Part shown: one piece after another, positions 1-7,660 of the stretch | Position numbering within the stretch: position 1 is the first letter of the stretch | Layout: every line of letters begins with the position of its first letter | Program-made: the position numbers and the translations under genes | Assembly (NCBI GenBank): GCA_027069135.1 | Contig: JALXFE010000465.1 | Location: 1 to 42,548 of the forward strand | From: Thermoanaerobaculia bacterium | Lineage (GTDB): Bacteria; Acidobacteriota; Thermoanaerobaculia; Multivoradales; JAHZIX01 | Direction of reading: 5' to 3' | DNA: 42,548 nt | The notes under the pieces: generated by a model | Database searches by the model: none | Told to the model about the DNA's origin: nothing | What the model saw: the letters and a program-made list of their open reading frames with translations, nothing else

Positions 1-1
1 T

Positions 2-634
2 CTTACCGGAGTCCCCACCTTTGCCACCGAGATCACCTACCACGCCAACGGCGCCCTCTCCCAAGTGATGCACGCCAACAGCACCACCGACACCGTGGGC
101 CTCGATGCCAACTGGCTGCCTCGGCCGGACCATCTCTCCGTCACCGGTCCCGGCGGCACGACCCTGTGGGACACCGGCCCCTACGCCTTCGACGGCTCCG
201 GCAACATCCAAGCCATCGGCACCGACACCTACGCCTACGACCGCGTCGGTCGTCTACTCCAAGCCAGCGTCACAGAAGGCGCCACCACCACCACCGAAAC
301 CTACACCTACGATCACTTCGGCAACCTCACCAGCCTGGGAACGGCCGGCAACACGCGCACCTACGCCATCGAGGCCCACACCAACCGTCTCGACGACCCC
401 GCCTACATCTACGACCCCGCCGGCAACCTCACGGCCAGCCCCGCCGGCACCTTCACCTACGATCCCTTCAACATGGTCACCACCGCCACCGGCACGGCCA
501 AAAACGAGCACTACCTCTACACCGCCGACGACGAACGCATCGCCCAGCTCGACCTCCAAACCCAACCCCCCAGCCTCGAGTAGACCCTCCGTGGCCTCGA
601 TCAGAAAGTCCTACGCACCTACGCAAGCGACCTA
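2..634 (+). pseudogene. RHS/YD-repeat protein, C-terminal remnant with nonsense codon
   Basis: The frame is open from base 2, so the gene enters from the left of the window. The translation is full of YD-repeat signatures (YDRVGRLLQAS, YDHFGNLTSL, YDPAGNLTAS, YDPFNMVTTA), the beta-shell repeat of RHS polymorphic-toxin and wall-associated proteins. It stops at TAG 581-583 after PPSLE. The same frame continues past the stop with TLRGLDQKVLRTYASDL (584-634), which matches the usual RHS continuation 'W-TLRGLDxKVLRTY'. The stop therefore most likely replaces a TGG Trp codon. After about 634 the similarity fades: no core DPxGxxDGxN-type motif and no C-terminal toxin or immunity gene follows. I read this as a decayed or orphan RHS end. 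An assembly error at one base could also give the stop, but not the later loss of homology. Confidence 0.8.
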
Positions 635-1077
635 CGCCGACCCGGATGGACCATACAAGGCACTAACAGCCAGGAACACTGGCGTCCTGTTTCCTCTATG
701 GGCGCAGTATGTGGGGAAGGGTAGGACTCGGGACCAAAGGAAAGCTAGTCCATAGCATACGCTAAAATAACGGCAGTCTATCAAGACGAGATATTTCATG
801 ATGCGGCATTTGGCACTGACCTCCATTCTACCTGTACAAGAGAGTTCCTGTTAGGTTCGGGTGAAAGTGTCACCGACCGCCTCAATCCGGCCATCCATGA
901 TCGCCTAGGTCCGACCACTACGCCTCGCAGATCTGGCGCTTCCAGCCTCTCAGCATAGACTGAAATTAGCCACACGAAACACTAGGAAGGAAGGGCCCGG
1001 GAGCTAGCATGACATCGCAGAGATATGCTAAAGTGTAAATATGACAATCAACCGCCCGGACCCCGGAGGAATTCAAA
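635..1077. other. Intergenic stretch, no gene seen
   Basis: About 440 bases separate the RHS remnant from the next gene. No ORF with a ribosome site or family resemblance is present on either strand. The only clear signal is a strong Shine-Dalgarno sequence GGAGGA (1065-1070) belonging to the next gene. The stretch 1022-1040 is AT-rich and could hold that gene's promoter, but no good -35/-10 pair is visible. Confidence 0.5.
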
Positions 1078-1362
1078 ATGCGAAAACAACCCCGGCTCAT
1101 GGCCACTCTTCTCACAGCCCTAGCCTTATTTCCAGCCCTGGCCCTAGCGCCCGTTCTCCAGAATGAACACTTCTCGGGAATCGGTCAGGAAAGCGTGCCC
1201 ATCGACGTGGCCACGGCGGTGACGACCTCTTGTGCCTGTGCTTGTGCCGGTCCGATCTTCGAGCTTCATGATTTCGAGACCACGGGAAGCTGTCAGCAGT
1301 ACCTCTTTCAGCCTTGCCAGACTCAGATGGGGGCTGGCATCTACATCTCCTGTAGAGGCTGA
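1078..1362 (+). CDS. Small secreted cysteine-rich protein, unknown function
   Basis: 94 residues. The start is supported by GGAGGA seven bases upstream. The N-terminus (MRKQPRLMATLLTALALFPA) is a typical Sec signal peptide, with likely cleavage near ALA-P at residues 22-25. The mature part carries six cysteines at residues 52, 54, 56, 72, 80 and 92, beginning with a CACAC cluster (C-x-C-x-C, then x15-C, x7-C, x11-C). Such spacing suits disulfides or metal binding in the periplasm or outside the cell. I do not recognise a family. It stands alone between the RHS remnant and a small membrane protein gene. An ORF on the opposite strand covers the same bases but lacks a convincing ribosome site. 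Confidence is moderate because the protein is short and unassigned. Confidence 0.6.
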   Translation: MRKQPRLMATLLTALALFPALALAPVLQNEHFSGIGQESVPIDVATAVTTSCACACAGPIFELHDFETTGSCQQYLFQPCQTQMGAGIYISCRG

Positions 1363-1465
1363 CAAAGGGTTCTTTGAGGCGATTGGGGGCGGCTCGTGGA
1401 TCCGGAGGCACCTGGGGTTGATCAGCTAACCTTGGAAGCCTCCGGGCTGCTAAGCTCGGGCCCCG

Positions 1466-1879
1466 ATGTCGTCTTCAGCTCCCAAGCCGCTCCGGCACCG
1501 ATTCCTTCTTCTGGGTCTCCTTCGGGGGAGCCTGGTCCTCGGTGCCCTCTACGATCTGGTCTTTGCCGGCCTGATGGTGCTGGCGCCGGACCTTCCGGGT
1601 CGCCTGCTGTCTCTGCCGGTCCCCAACGAAGATTTCTATCTCTGGCTCATGGCCATTTTCCTGGCGATGCTGGCGGCTTTGTATCTGGTGGCTGCGAAAG
1701 ATCCTCGCCGCTATAGCGCGGTGATTGCCGTCGCCATCGCCGGTCGAAGCCTGGGAGGGATGGCTTTCCTGCTGGCGACCTGGGACCGGCCGGAGCTTTG
1801 GGGGCTCAAGCCCTTGGCGGCGGCGGACCTGGCCATTGCCCTCTCCCACGCTGTTTTTTGGATTCCTTTGAGGCGCTAG
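1466..1879 (+). CDS. Small four-helix integral membrane protein, unknown function
   Basis: 137 residues with four hydrophobic segments, roughly residues 13-37, 56-77, 84-104 and 117-134, separated by short polar loops, with a basic end (PLRR). The pattern is that of a small inner-membrane protein of the DoxX/DUF4345-like size class, but no diagnostic motif allows a name. The ATG at 1466 has no strong Shine-Dalgarno sequence, so the exact start is uncertain. It lies about 120 bases upstream of the nucleotide-sugar operon on the same strand and may or may not be co-transcribed with it. Confidence 0.6.
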   Translation: MSSSAPKPLRHRFLLLGLLRGSLVLGALYDLVFAGLMVLAPDLPGRLLSLPVPNEDFYLWLMAIFLAMLAALYLVAAKDPRRYSAVIAVAIAGRSLGGMAFLLATWDRPELWGLKPLAAADLAIALSHAVFWIPLRR

Positions 1880-1998
1880 GAGACGGCCCGGGACACGATT
1901 TTGGGACCGTTTGGGACCGGCGGGTTTGTCTATGGTTCCGATTCGGCATAACATCCCGGTTCGCGGGAGCCTTATTCCACTCCCGAGGCAACAAACCC

Positions 1999-2976
1999 AT
2001 GTGCGCACATATACTCGTAACCGGCGGTGCCGGCTTCATCGGCTCTCATCTGACCCGGCGCCTCCTGCGCCGAGGCGATCGGGTGACGGTCCTCGACGAT
2101 TTCAACGACTTCTACGATCCCGCTCGCAAACGGCATAACGTCGAAGAGCTGCTCTCACGCGACGACTATCGCCTGGTCGAAGGCGACATCCGCGATGCTG
2201 CGCTGGTTGATTCGACGTTTCGGGAAGGCCGATTCGACGGAGTCGTCCACTTGGCCGCTCGTGCCGGGGTACGGCCGAGCCTGAGCGAGCCGATCCTCTA
2301 CGAAGACGTCAATTGCATCGGCACGCTGCGGCTGCTCGAGGCGGCCCGCGCCCACGGCCCCAAGACCTTTATCTTCGGCTCGTCGTCCTCGGTATACGGC
2401 ATCAACGAGAAGGTGCCATTTGCCGAGACGGACGACATCAACCAACCCATCAGCCCCTATGCGACCACCAAGCGCACCGGCGAGTTGATGTGCTACAACT
2501 ACCATCATCTCTATGGTTTGCGGGTGGCTTGCCTGCGCTTCTTCACGGTCTACGGACCGGCCCAACGGCCGGAAATGGCGATTCACAAATTCACCCACCT
2601 GTTGGCCCATGGGGAGAAGATCCCGATGTTCGGGGATGGTGCTAGCCGTCGGGATTACACGTATATCGACGACATCGTCGACGGTGTCGTCGCCTCCCTA
2701 GACCTGGCGCCGGATTTCGAAGTCTTGAATCTGGGCGGAGCAGAGACCACGTCCTTGGCGGATCTCATTCAGACGATCGCCGAGAACCTCGGGGTCGAGG
2801 CCAGCATCGATCGGCTGCCGACCCAACCCGGCGATGTCCCCATCACCTACGCGGATGTGACCAAGGCCGGTAGGGTGCTAGGGTACTCACCTAAAGTGCC
2901 CATTCGAGAAGGCCTTCGACGCTTTGTGGCCTGGTACCGGGAGAACTACCCGGTGCCGTCATCCTCTGCTCCGTAG
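1999..2976 (+). CDS. NAD-dependent epimerase, UDP-glucuronate 4-epimerase-like
   Basis: 325 residues from ATG 1999. The open frame extends further upstream, but this ATG is followed at once by the Rossmann strand MCAHILVTGGAGFIGSHL, so it is the natural start. It is an extended short-chain dehydrogenase: GGAGFIG at residues 9-15 binds NAD, and Y154-x3-K158 (YATTK) is the catalytic pair, with FGSSSSVYG supplying the Ser. The RFFTVYGPAQRPEMA and RDYTYIDDIVDGV segments are typical of UDP-glucuronate 4-epimerases, which interconvert UDP-glucuronate and UDP-galacturonate in the cytoplasm. UDP-glucose dehydrogenase and a UDP-xylose synthase-like gene follow, which supports UDP-glucuronate as substrate. 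UDP-glucose 4-epimerase or a dTDP-sugar enzyme is possible but less likely. Confidence 0.85.
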   Translation: MCAHILVTGGAGFIGSHLTRRLLRRGDRVTVLDDFNDFYDPARKRHNVEELLSRDDYRLVEGDIRDAALVDSTFREGRFDGVVHLAARAGVRPSLSEPILYEDVNCIGTLRLLEAARAHGPKTFIFGSSSSVYGINEKVPFAETDDINQPISPYATTKRTGELMCYNYHHLYGLRVACLRFFTVYGPAQRPEMAIHKFTHLLAHGEKIPMFGDGASRRDYTYIDDIVDGVVASLDLAPDFEVLNLGGAETTSLADLIQTIAENLGVEASIDRLPTQPGDVPITYADVTKAGRVLGYSPKVPIREGLRRFVAWYRENYPVPSSSAP

Positions 2977-3022
2977 CAGTGGGTTCCGGTAGCGACGGAC
3001 CGAAAGAGATCAGGGAAGCCTT

Positions 3023-4363
3023 ATGAATATCTGTGTTGTAGGAAGCGGCTACGTCGGGTTGGTGACCGGAGCCTGCCTCGCAGACTTCGGCATGCAAGTC
3101 GTCAGCGTCGACAAGGACAGTGCCAAGGTCGAAGCTCTGCGGCGCGGAGAGATCCCCATCTACGAGCCGGGCCTGGACACCCTGGTACGGAAGAATGCAG
3201 AAGCGGGCCGGCTGAGCTTCACCACCGGGATCGGTCCCGCCATCGAACAGGCGACGGTGGTCTTCATCGCCGTCGGCACTCCGTCCCGAGCGGACGGCTC
3301 AGCGGATCTCAAATACGTCCGTGAGGTCGCCGCGTCCATAGGTCAGCACCTCAACGGCTACAAGGTCATCGTAACGAAGAGCACGGTCCCCATCGGTACC
3401 GGGAAGATGATCGACGAGTTGGTTCGCCAGGAGGCTCCGGAGGGCGCCCGGTTCGCGGTGGTCAGCAATCCGGAATTCCTGCGCGAGGGTTCGGCCATCG
3501 AAGACTTCATGATGCCGGACCGGGTCGTGATCGGTACCCAGGACCCCAGGGCCGCCGAGATCATGTTGGATGTCTACTCTCCCTTGCGCTTGGCGGATGT
3601 TCCCTTCGTGGTGACCAACGTCGAGAGCGCCGAGCTGATCAAATACGCCTCCAACGGCTTCCTCGCCACCAAGATCTCTTTTATCAACGAGGTGGCGACC
3701 CTCTGCGAGGCTCTCGGCGCGAATGTCGAGGTGGTCGCTCGGGGAATGGGCTTGGATAAGCGTATCGGCCCCCGCTTTCTGCACCCCGGCCCGGGATTCG
3801 GCGGGTCCTGCTTTCCGAAGGACACCCGCGCCGTCGCCCAGATCGCTGAAGAAAAAGGACTCCGGTTCCACATTATCGAATCGGTGTTGGAAGTCAATGA
3901 GGCGACCACCCTGCGCATGGTCGACAAGATCCGGCAGGCTTTCGGCGGCCTCGAGGGCAAGATCGTCGCCGTCCTCGGTCTGGCCTTCAAGCCCGAGACC
4001 GACGACATTCGCGAGTCTCCGGCCCTGGCGATCATCGAGAATCTACAAAAACAAGGAGCTCAGGTTCGCGCCCACGATCCGGCGGCGATGGAAGCGAGCC
4101 GCCCGGTGCTGCCGGGAGTTGAGCTGGCGGAGGATCCCTACACCGCCGCTAAGGGTGCGGATGGGTTGGTGATCGTCACCGAATGGAATCAATTCCGAGC
4201 CTTGGAGCTCGATCGCCTACGGGATCTCCTGCGCCAGCCTTTGGTGGTCGACCTACGCAACGTCTACGAGCCGGAAAAAATGGCAGCTGCGGGCTTTCGC
4301 TACGAATCCATCGGACGCCCTGAAGGCTCATCCAGTCCCCTGCTCATGAAGGAGAGACCTTGA
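3023..4363 (+). CDS. ugd: UDP-glucose 6-dehydrogenase
   Basis: 446 residues, the usual length. It oxidises UDP-glucose to UDP-glucuronate with two NAD+ in the cytoplasm. The N-terminal Rossmann motif is [19 protein letters not shown] (5-23). [11 protein letters not shown] (117-127) and NPEFLREG (149-156) are family signatures. The catalytic cysteine is C263 in [10 protein letters not shown]. The C-terminal UDP-binding domain begins near [20 protein letters not shown]. An AGGGA-type ribosome site precedes ATG 3023. It follows the epimerase by 46 bases, and its stop overlaps the TTG start of the next gene, so the three nucleotide-sugar genes look like one operon. All key residues are present. 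Confidence 0.97.
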   Translation: MNICVVGSGYVGLVTGACLADFGMQVVSVDKDSAKVEALRRGEIPIYEPGLDTLVRKNAEAGRLSFTTGIGPAIEQATVVFIAVGTPSRADGSADLKYVREVAASIGQHLNGYKVIVTKSTVPIGTGKMIDELVRQEAPEGARFAVVSNPEFLREGSAIEDFMMPDRVVIGTQDPRAAEIMLDVYSPLRLADVPFVVTNVESAELIKYASNGFLATKISFINEVATLCEALGANVEVVARGMGLDKRIGPRFLHPGPGFGGSCFPKDTRAVAQIAEEKGLRFHIIESVLEVNEATTLRMVDKIRQAFGGLEGKIVAVLGLAFKPETDDIRESPALAIIENLQKQGAQVRAHDPAAMEASRPVLPGVELAEDPYTAAKGADGLVIVTEWNQFRALELDRLRDLLRQPLVVDLRNVYEPEKMAAAGFRYESIGRPEGSSSPLLMKERP

Positions 4364-5325
4364 CCACATCACTCATCACCGGCGGTGCCGGCTTTCTCGG
4401 TTCTCACCTCTGCGAGCGCCTCTTGTCGGAAGGGCATCGGGTGGTCTGTGTCGACAACTTGATCACCGGCCGTCTGGCCAATATCGAAGCCCTGCAAGTT
4501 CGAGAGGACTTTCGATTCGTCGAACACGATGTCTCCAAGCCCTTTCTCATCGATGAGCCCTTGGACTACGTACTGCATTTCGCTTCACCGGCCAGCCCCA
4601 TCGACTACTTGGAGCTACCGATTCAGACCCTCAAGGTAGGCTCCTTGGGCACCCACAACGCGCTGGGTCTGGCCTTGGCCCATGGAGCTCGTTTTCTGCT
4701 CGCATCGACTTCCGAGGTCTACGGCGACCCCTTGATTCATCCCCAACCGGAATCCTATTGGGGCAATGTCAACCCGGTCGGACCGCGAGGTGTCTACGAC
4801 GAGGCCAAACGGTTCGCCGAGGCCATGGCCATGGCCTACTACCGGGTCCATGGGCTGGAGGTCCGCATCGTGCGTATCTTCAATACCTACGGACCGCGGA
4901 TGCGGTTGAAGGACGGGCGGGTGGTGCCGGCCTTTGTGCAGCAAGCGTTGGAAGGCAAGCCCATGACCGTCTTCGGGGATGGCTCTCAGACCCGCTCGTT
5001 CTGCTTTGTCTCCGATCTGGTCGAAGGAATCTGGCGCCTGCTGATGAGTACCGAGAAAGAACCCGTCAATATCGGCAATCCTCAGGAGATGACCATCCTC
5101 CAATTCGCCGAGGCGATCCGGGACCTCACGGATTCCAAGAGCTCCATCGCCTTTCGCCCGCTCCCGGAGGACGACCCCAAGATTCGACAGCCGGATATTC
5201 GCAAGGCAAATGAGCGGCTCGGCTGGCAACCGGAGGTTTCCCTCGAGGCCGGGTTGGCGGCCACCGTGGAAGATTTTCGACAACGCTTGGCCGCGGCGGC
5301 CGAGCCTCCTACCCCAGTAAGTTGA
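4360..5325 (+). CDS. UDP-glucuronate decarboxylase (UDP-xylose synthase)-like
   Basis: 321 residues from a TTG start that overlaps the previous stop (TTGA at 4360-4363), with AAGGAG ending about seven bases upstream. It is an extended SDR: GGAGFLG (8-14) binds [12 protein letters not shown] (116-124) carries the Ser and the Glu119 characteristic of UXS enzymes, and Y146-x3-K150 (YDEAK) is the catalytic pair. [20 protein letters not shown] is the classic UXS segment. UXS oxidises and decarboxylates UDP-glucuronate to UDP-xylose. Translational coupling to the UDP-glucose dehydrogenase gene supports direct supply of substrate. A dTDP-glucose 4,6-dehydratase is the main alternative, but the Glu119 motif and context favour UXS. 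Confidence 0.9.
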   Translation: MTTSLITGGAGFLGSHLCERLLSEGHRVVCVDNLITGRLANIEALQVREDFRFVEHDVSKPFLIDEPLDYVLHFASPASPIDYLELPIQTLKVGSLGTHNALGLALAHGARFLLASTSEVYGDPLIHPQPESYWGNVNPVGPRGVYDEAKRFAEAMAMAYYRVHGLEVRIVRIFNTYGPRMRLKDGRVVPAFVQQALEGKPMTVFGDGSQTRSFCFVSDLVEGIWRLLMSTEKEPVNIGNPQEMTILQFAEAIRDLTDSKSSIAFRPLPEDDPKIRQPDIRKANERLGWQPEVSLEAGLAATVEDFRQRLAAAAEPPTPVS

Positions 5326-5340
5326 TGCGGAGGTCCCAGC

Positions 5341-5592
5341 ATGAGTGAATCCCTCCACTGTGCCCGCTGTGGCAAGGACAAGGCCCCTCTTCCCAAGGCC
5401 CCGGTTCCTGGACCCTTGGGCGCTGAGATCCTTCGCTCAACCTGCGACGATTGCTGGCAGGAGTGGCAGCAGATGGAAGTCATCGTCATCAACGAGCTGC
5501 GGCTGAATTTCATGGATCCGGAAGCCCAGGACGTCCTGACCCAAAACATGCGCGAGTTCCTGCAATTGGAGCTGCCCAAGACGTCTTCCTAA
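5341..5592 (+). CDS. YggX-like Fe(2+)-trafficking / oxidative-damage protection protein
   Basis: 83 residues from ATG 5341 with GGAGG eight to ten bases upstream, 15 bases after the previous gene. The layout matches the YggX (Iron_traffic) family: an LG-x2-I segment (LGAEI), W-x2-W (WQEWQ), an INE-x2-LN-x2-D/N element (INELRLNFMDPEA) and an M-x2-FL end (MREFL). E. coli YggX is about 91 residues and is linked to iron handling and Fe-S protection in the cytosol. Unlike E. coli YggX, with its single N-terminal Cys, this copy has CARC near the start and CDDC in the middle, a possible zinc-ribbon-like metal site. Its place behind sugar-nucleotide genes gives no functional clue. Confidence 0.8.
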   Translation: MSESLHCARCGKDKAPLPKAPVPGPLGAEILRSTCDDCWQEWQQMEVIVINELRLNFMDPEAQDVLTQNMREFLQLELPKTSS

Positions 5593-5667
5593 TGTAGGAT
5601 CCTTCTGTCTCCCCCATGGCGAGTTCTTGGCAGGCCCTTCCGCCCCGATGAGCTCCCCAGGAATCCC

Positions 5668-6399
5668 ATGAGCTCACCCGAACCACCACGATCCCTACGT
5701 CGGTCAGCCCTGGGTTTCGCCATCCTGGCCGCCCTCTTCTTGGCAACCCTGGCCGCGCTGCGCTGGACTCCGCTGGGGGAGCTCGCGGACCGCGAGACCA
5801 TGATCGGGTTGCTGGAGAATCTCCGGCAAAAGCCCTGGGCGCCGCTGGCGCTGCTGGCCTTGTACCTCGTTCTCACCCCCCTTGGAATGCCGACCAGCCC
5901 GCTGATGGCCGCGGGAGGGGTGGTCTTCGGAGTCTTCTGGGGCTCCGTCTACAATTACCTTGGGTCCGTCCTAGGAGCCATTGTCAGCTACTTCCTGGCT
6001 CGAGGTCTAGGTCGCGATTTCATCCTGCACCTGGTCGGCGAACGCCTGGCCAAGCTCGAGAATTTAATGCATAAACACGGCTTCTGGGCCGTGGTTCGGA
6101 TCCGATTTTTCCCCATTCCTTTTCCCATCATGAATTTCGGGCCGGCGCTCCTGGGCATCAAACCGACCCCCTTCATTCTCGCCACCGCCCTGGGACTACT
6201 CCTACCCATCCCGGTTTGGACCTATTTCTGGGCCACCCTCATCGGAGCCGCTTCCGGAGAAGCAACCTCCGTCGGCCGCAACACCGCTCTGGCTATGGGT
6301 CTTTTCCTCATTCTCAGCTTCGCTCCACGCCTCTGGATGAAGCTGCGCCGGCGACGCCGGTACCAAGAACTGATGAGTAGAAGGCGAGACCGCAGATGA
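5668..6399 (+). CDS. TVP38/TMEM64 (DedA/VTT-domain) family membrane protein
   Basis: 243 residues with about five or six hydrophobic segments. The VTT-domain hallmarks are present: a GVVFGVFWGSVYNYLGSVLG stretch, then AIVSYFLARGLGRDF and a later VRIRFFPIPFPIMNFGPALL with conserved R and P-rich re-entrant motif. The family includes TVP38/TMEM64 and DedA proteins, inner-membrane proteins implicated in lipid scrambling or flux and envelope homeostasis. The C-terminus is strongly basic (KLRRRRRYQE), pointing to a cytoplasmic tail. ATG 5668 has only a modest ribosome site (AGGAA). Family membership is secure; the transported lipid or substrate is not known from sequence. Confidence 0.88.
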   Translation: MSSPEPPRSLRRSALGFAILAALFLATLAALRWTPLGELADRETMIGLLENLRQKPWAPLALLALYLVLTPLGMPTSPLMAAGGVVFGVFWGSVYNYLGSVLGAIVSYFLARGLGRDFILHLVGERLAKLENLMHKHGFWAVVRIRFFPIPFPIMNFGPALLGIKPTPFILATALGLLLPIPVWTYFWATLIGAASGEATSVGRNTALAMGLFLILSFAPRLWMKLRRRRRYQELMSRRRDRR

Positions 6400-6444
6400 G
6401 GTATGCTGTGCGCAGGGCTGCTTTCATTGTTGGAGACTCGAACC

Positions 6445-7572
6445 ATGAAACGGCTTGAAAGCAAACTGAACTTCCTCTTTATTCTCATTTTCTCATGGAT
6501 CGCTCTCACGTGGCTCCCCGCCGCCGAGGCGCGAGTTCTGGCCTTCGTCCCGAAAGCGCTCCCTCAGGAACTGACGGTCATCGATACCGCGACGGATACG
6601 GTGATCGACAACATTCCGCTGCCGATTCGCCCTGCGGGCGTTGCCGTCAATCCGCCGCGGCGACGAGCTTACATCTGGGGACAAACCTCGGGGCCACCCA
6701 CGACACACCTGGTCCTGGTCCTGGATACGGAGACCTTGACTGTCGTAGACACCATTCCCGTGCCGAGCGTCGACACGATTGTCGCGAGCCCGGACGGTTC
6801 TACCTTTTATATGGTGGTGCTCGGTGACGCCATCTGGGTCATGCGAGCGAGTGACAACGGGTTCACGACGTCGATTCGCGGCTCTGAGCTCGAAAGAGTT
6901 TCCAGCTTGGCAGTGTCAGCGGACGGCTCTCGTCTCTACGCGCCCTCCCGGCCTACAACCCCGGGGCGCCCCTTCGTGGCCGTGATCGACACCAGCACCA
7001 ACACCATCATCGATGGCTGGCTCGATACCCAGGATCAACTCGGCCAAGATATCGTACTGGACCCCACCGGGATGATCGCCTACGTCACGGGTCGATTCCA
7101 GAAGATCTTTGTCGTCGATATTGCATCCGGTTCAATTCTCGAAACGATTTCGGCGGGCCTCCCCGCCGAGCCGCAGTCCTTGGCTCTGAATGCCGACGGC
7201 TCGCTCCTCTTCCTCACCACTGGGGTCGATGATGCCCTCTTGTTCGTCGATACGGCGACCCGGACTGTGGTGGCGAGCACCCCTTCCGGCTCCGGGACTG
7301 CAGCTGTAGCGGTCCACCCGGACGGGAGCCGCGTCTATGTGATCAATTGCGGATCCACCTTCGTCTCGGTCTTCGACCCTGGGACCCATGTGCGCATCCA
7401 GAGAATTACTACGGGGATGCCAGCCTGTTTTGATGGTGACTTCCTTGGAGATTTCATCGACCGACCGCCGGAGATTTTCGCCGACGGTTTCGAGAGTGGT
7501 GACACCTCCGGTTGGTCAGCCAGCACCGTCGCTGCAAATCCTCCCGCACCGATTGCCCTCTCGTTGCTCTAA
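6445..7572 (+). CDS. Secreted YVTN-type beta-propeller protein
   Basis: 375 residues from ATG 6445, preferred over the upstream in-frame ATG 6403 because GGAG lies about ten bases before it and a signal peptide begins there (KLNFLFILIFSWIALTWLP, cleavage near AEA). The body is a run of seven-bladed-propeller repeats of the YVTN/40-residue type: ELTVIDTATDTVIDNIPL, HLVLVLDTETLTVVDTI, FVAVIDTSTNTIIDGWL, FVVDIASGSILETISAG and LLFVDTATRTVVAS, each followed by a 'xPDGSxxY' element. It ends with FADGFESGDTSGWSA, a short tail motif seen at the end of many secreted proteins of Acidobacteria and some gammaproteobacteria. Probably extracytoplasmic; no catalytic residues are apparent. Confidence 0.85.
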   Translation: MKRLESKLNFLFILIFSWIALTWLPAAEARVLAFVPKALPQELTVIDTATDTVIDNIPLPIRPAGVAVNPPRRRAYIWGQTSGPPTTHLVLVLDTETLTVVDTIPVPSVDTIVASPDGSTFYMVVLGDAIWVMRASDNGFTTSIRGSELERVSSLAVSADGSRLYAPSRPTTPGRPFVAVIDTSTNTIIDGWLDTQDQLGQDIVLDPTGMIAYVTGRFQKIFVVDIASGSILETISAGLPAEPQSLALNADGSLLFLTTGVDDALLFVDTATRTVVASTPSGSGTAAVAVHPDGSRVYVINCGSTFVSVFDPGTHVRIQRITTGMPACFDGDFLGDFIDRPPEIFADGFESGDTSGWSASTVAANPPAPIALSLL

Positions 7573-7603
7573 GAATTCCGCGGTGCTGTAAGAATCTCGC
7601 GGT
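7570..7603. repeat. Imperfect 15-base direct repeat in front of the FG-GAP operon
   Basis: TAAGAATTCCGCGGT (7570-7584) and TAAGAATCTCGCGGT (7589-7603) match at 13 of 15 positions with starts 19 bases apart. The first copy includes the stop codon of the propeller gene, and the pair lies 60-90 bases upstream of the next start. It could be an operator for the FG-GAP pair or chance. Confidence 0.35.
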
Positions 7604-7660
7604 CTTAGCGTATCTTCCTTCGTAGGTGCCTCAGCAGCCCGTACGCAGGAGGATCTGTAG

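Noticed and set aside
632-826. Minus-strand ORF with a GNRTPVF-like stretch
   Set aside because: Such phrases often come from antisense of a tRNA, so I looked for a tRNA on the plus strand; no cloverleaf or TPsiC arm is present. The ORF has no ribosome site or conserved pattern.
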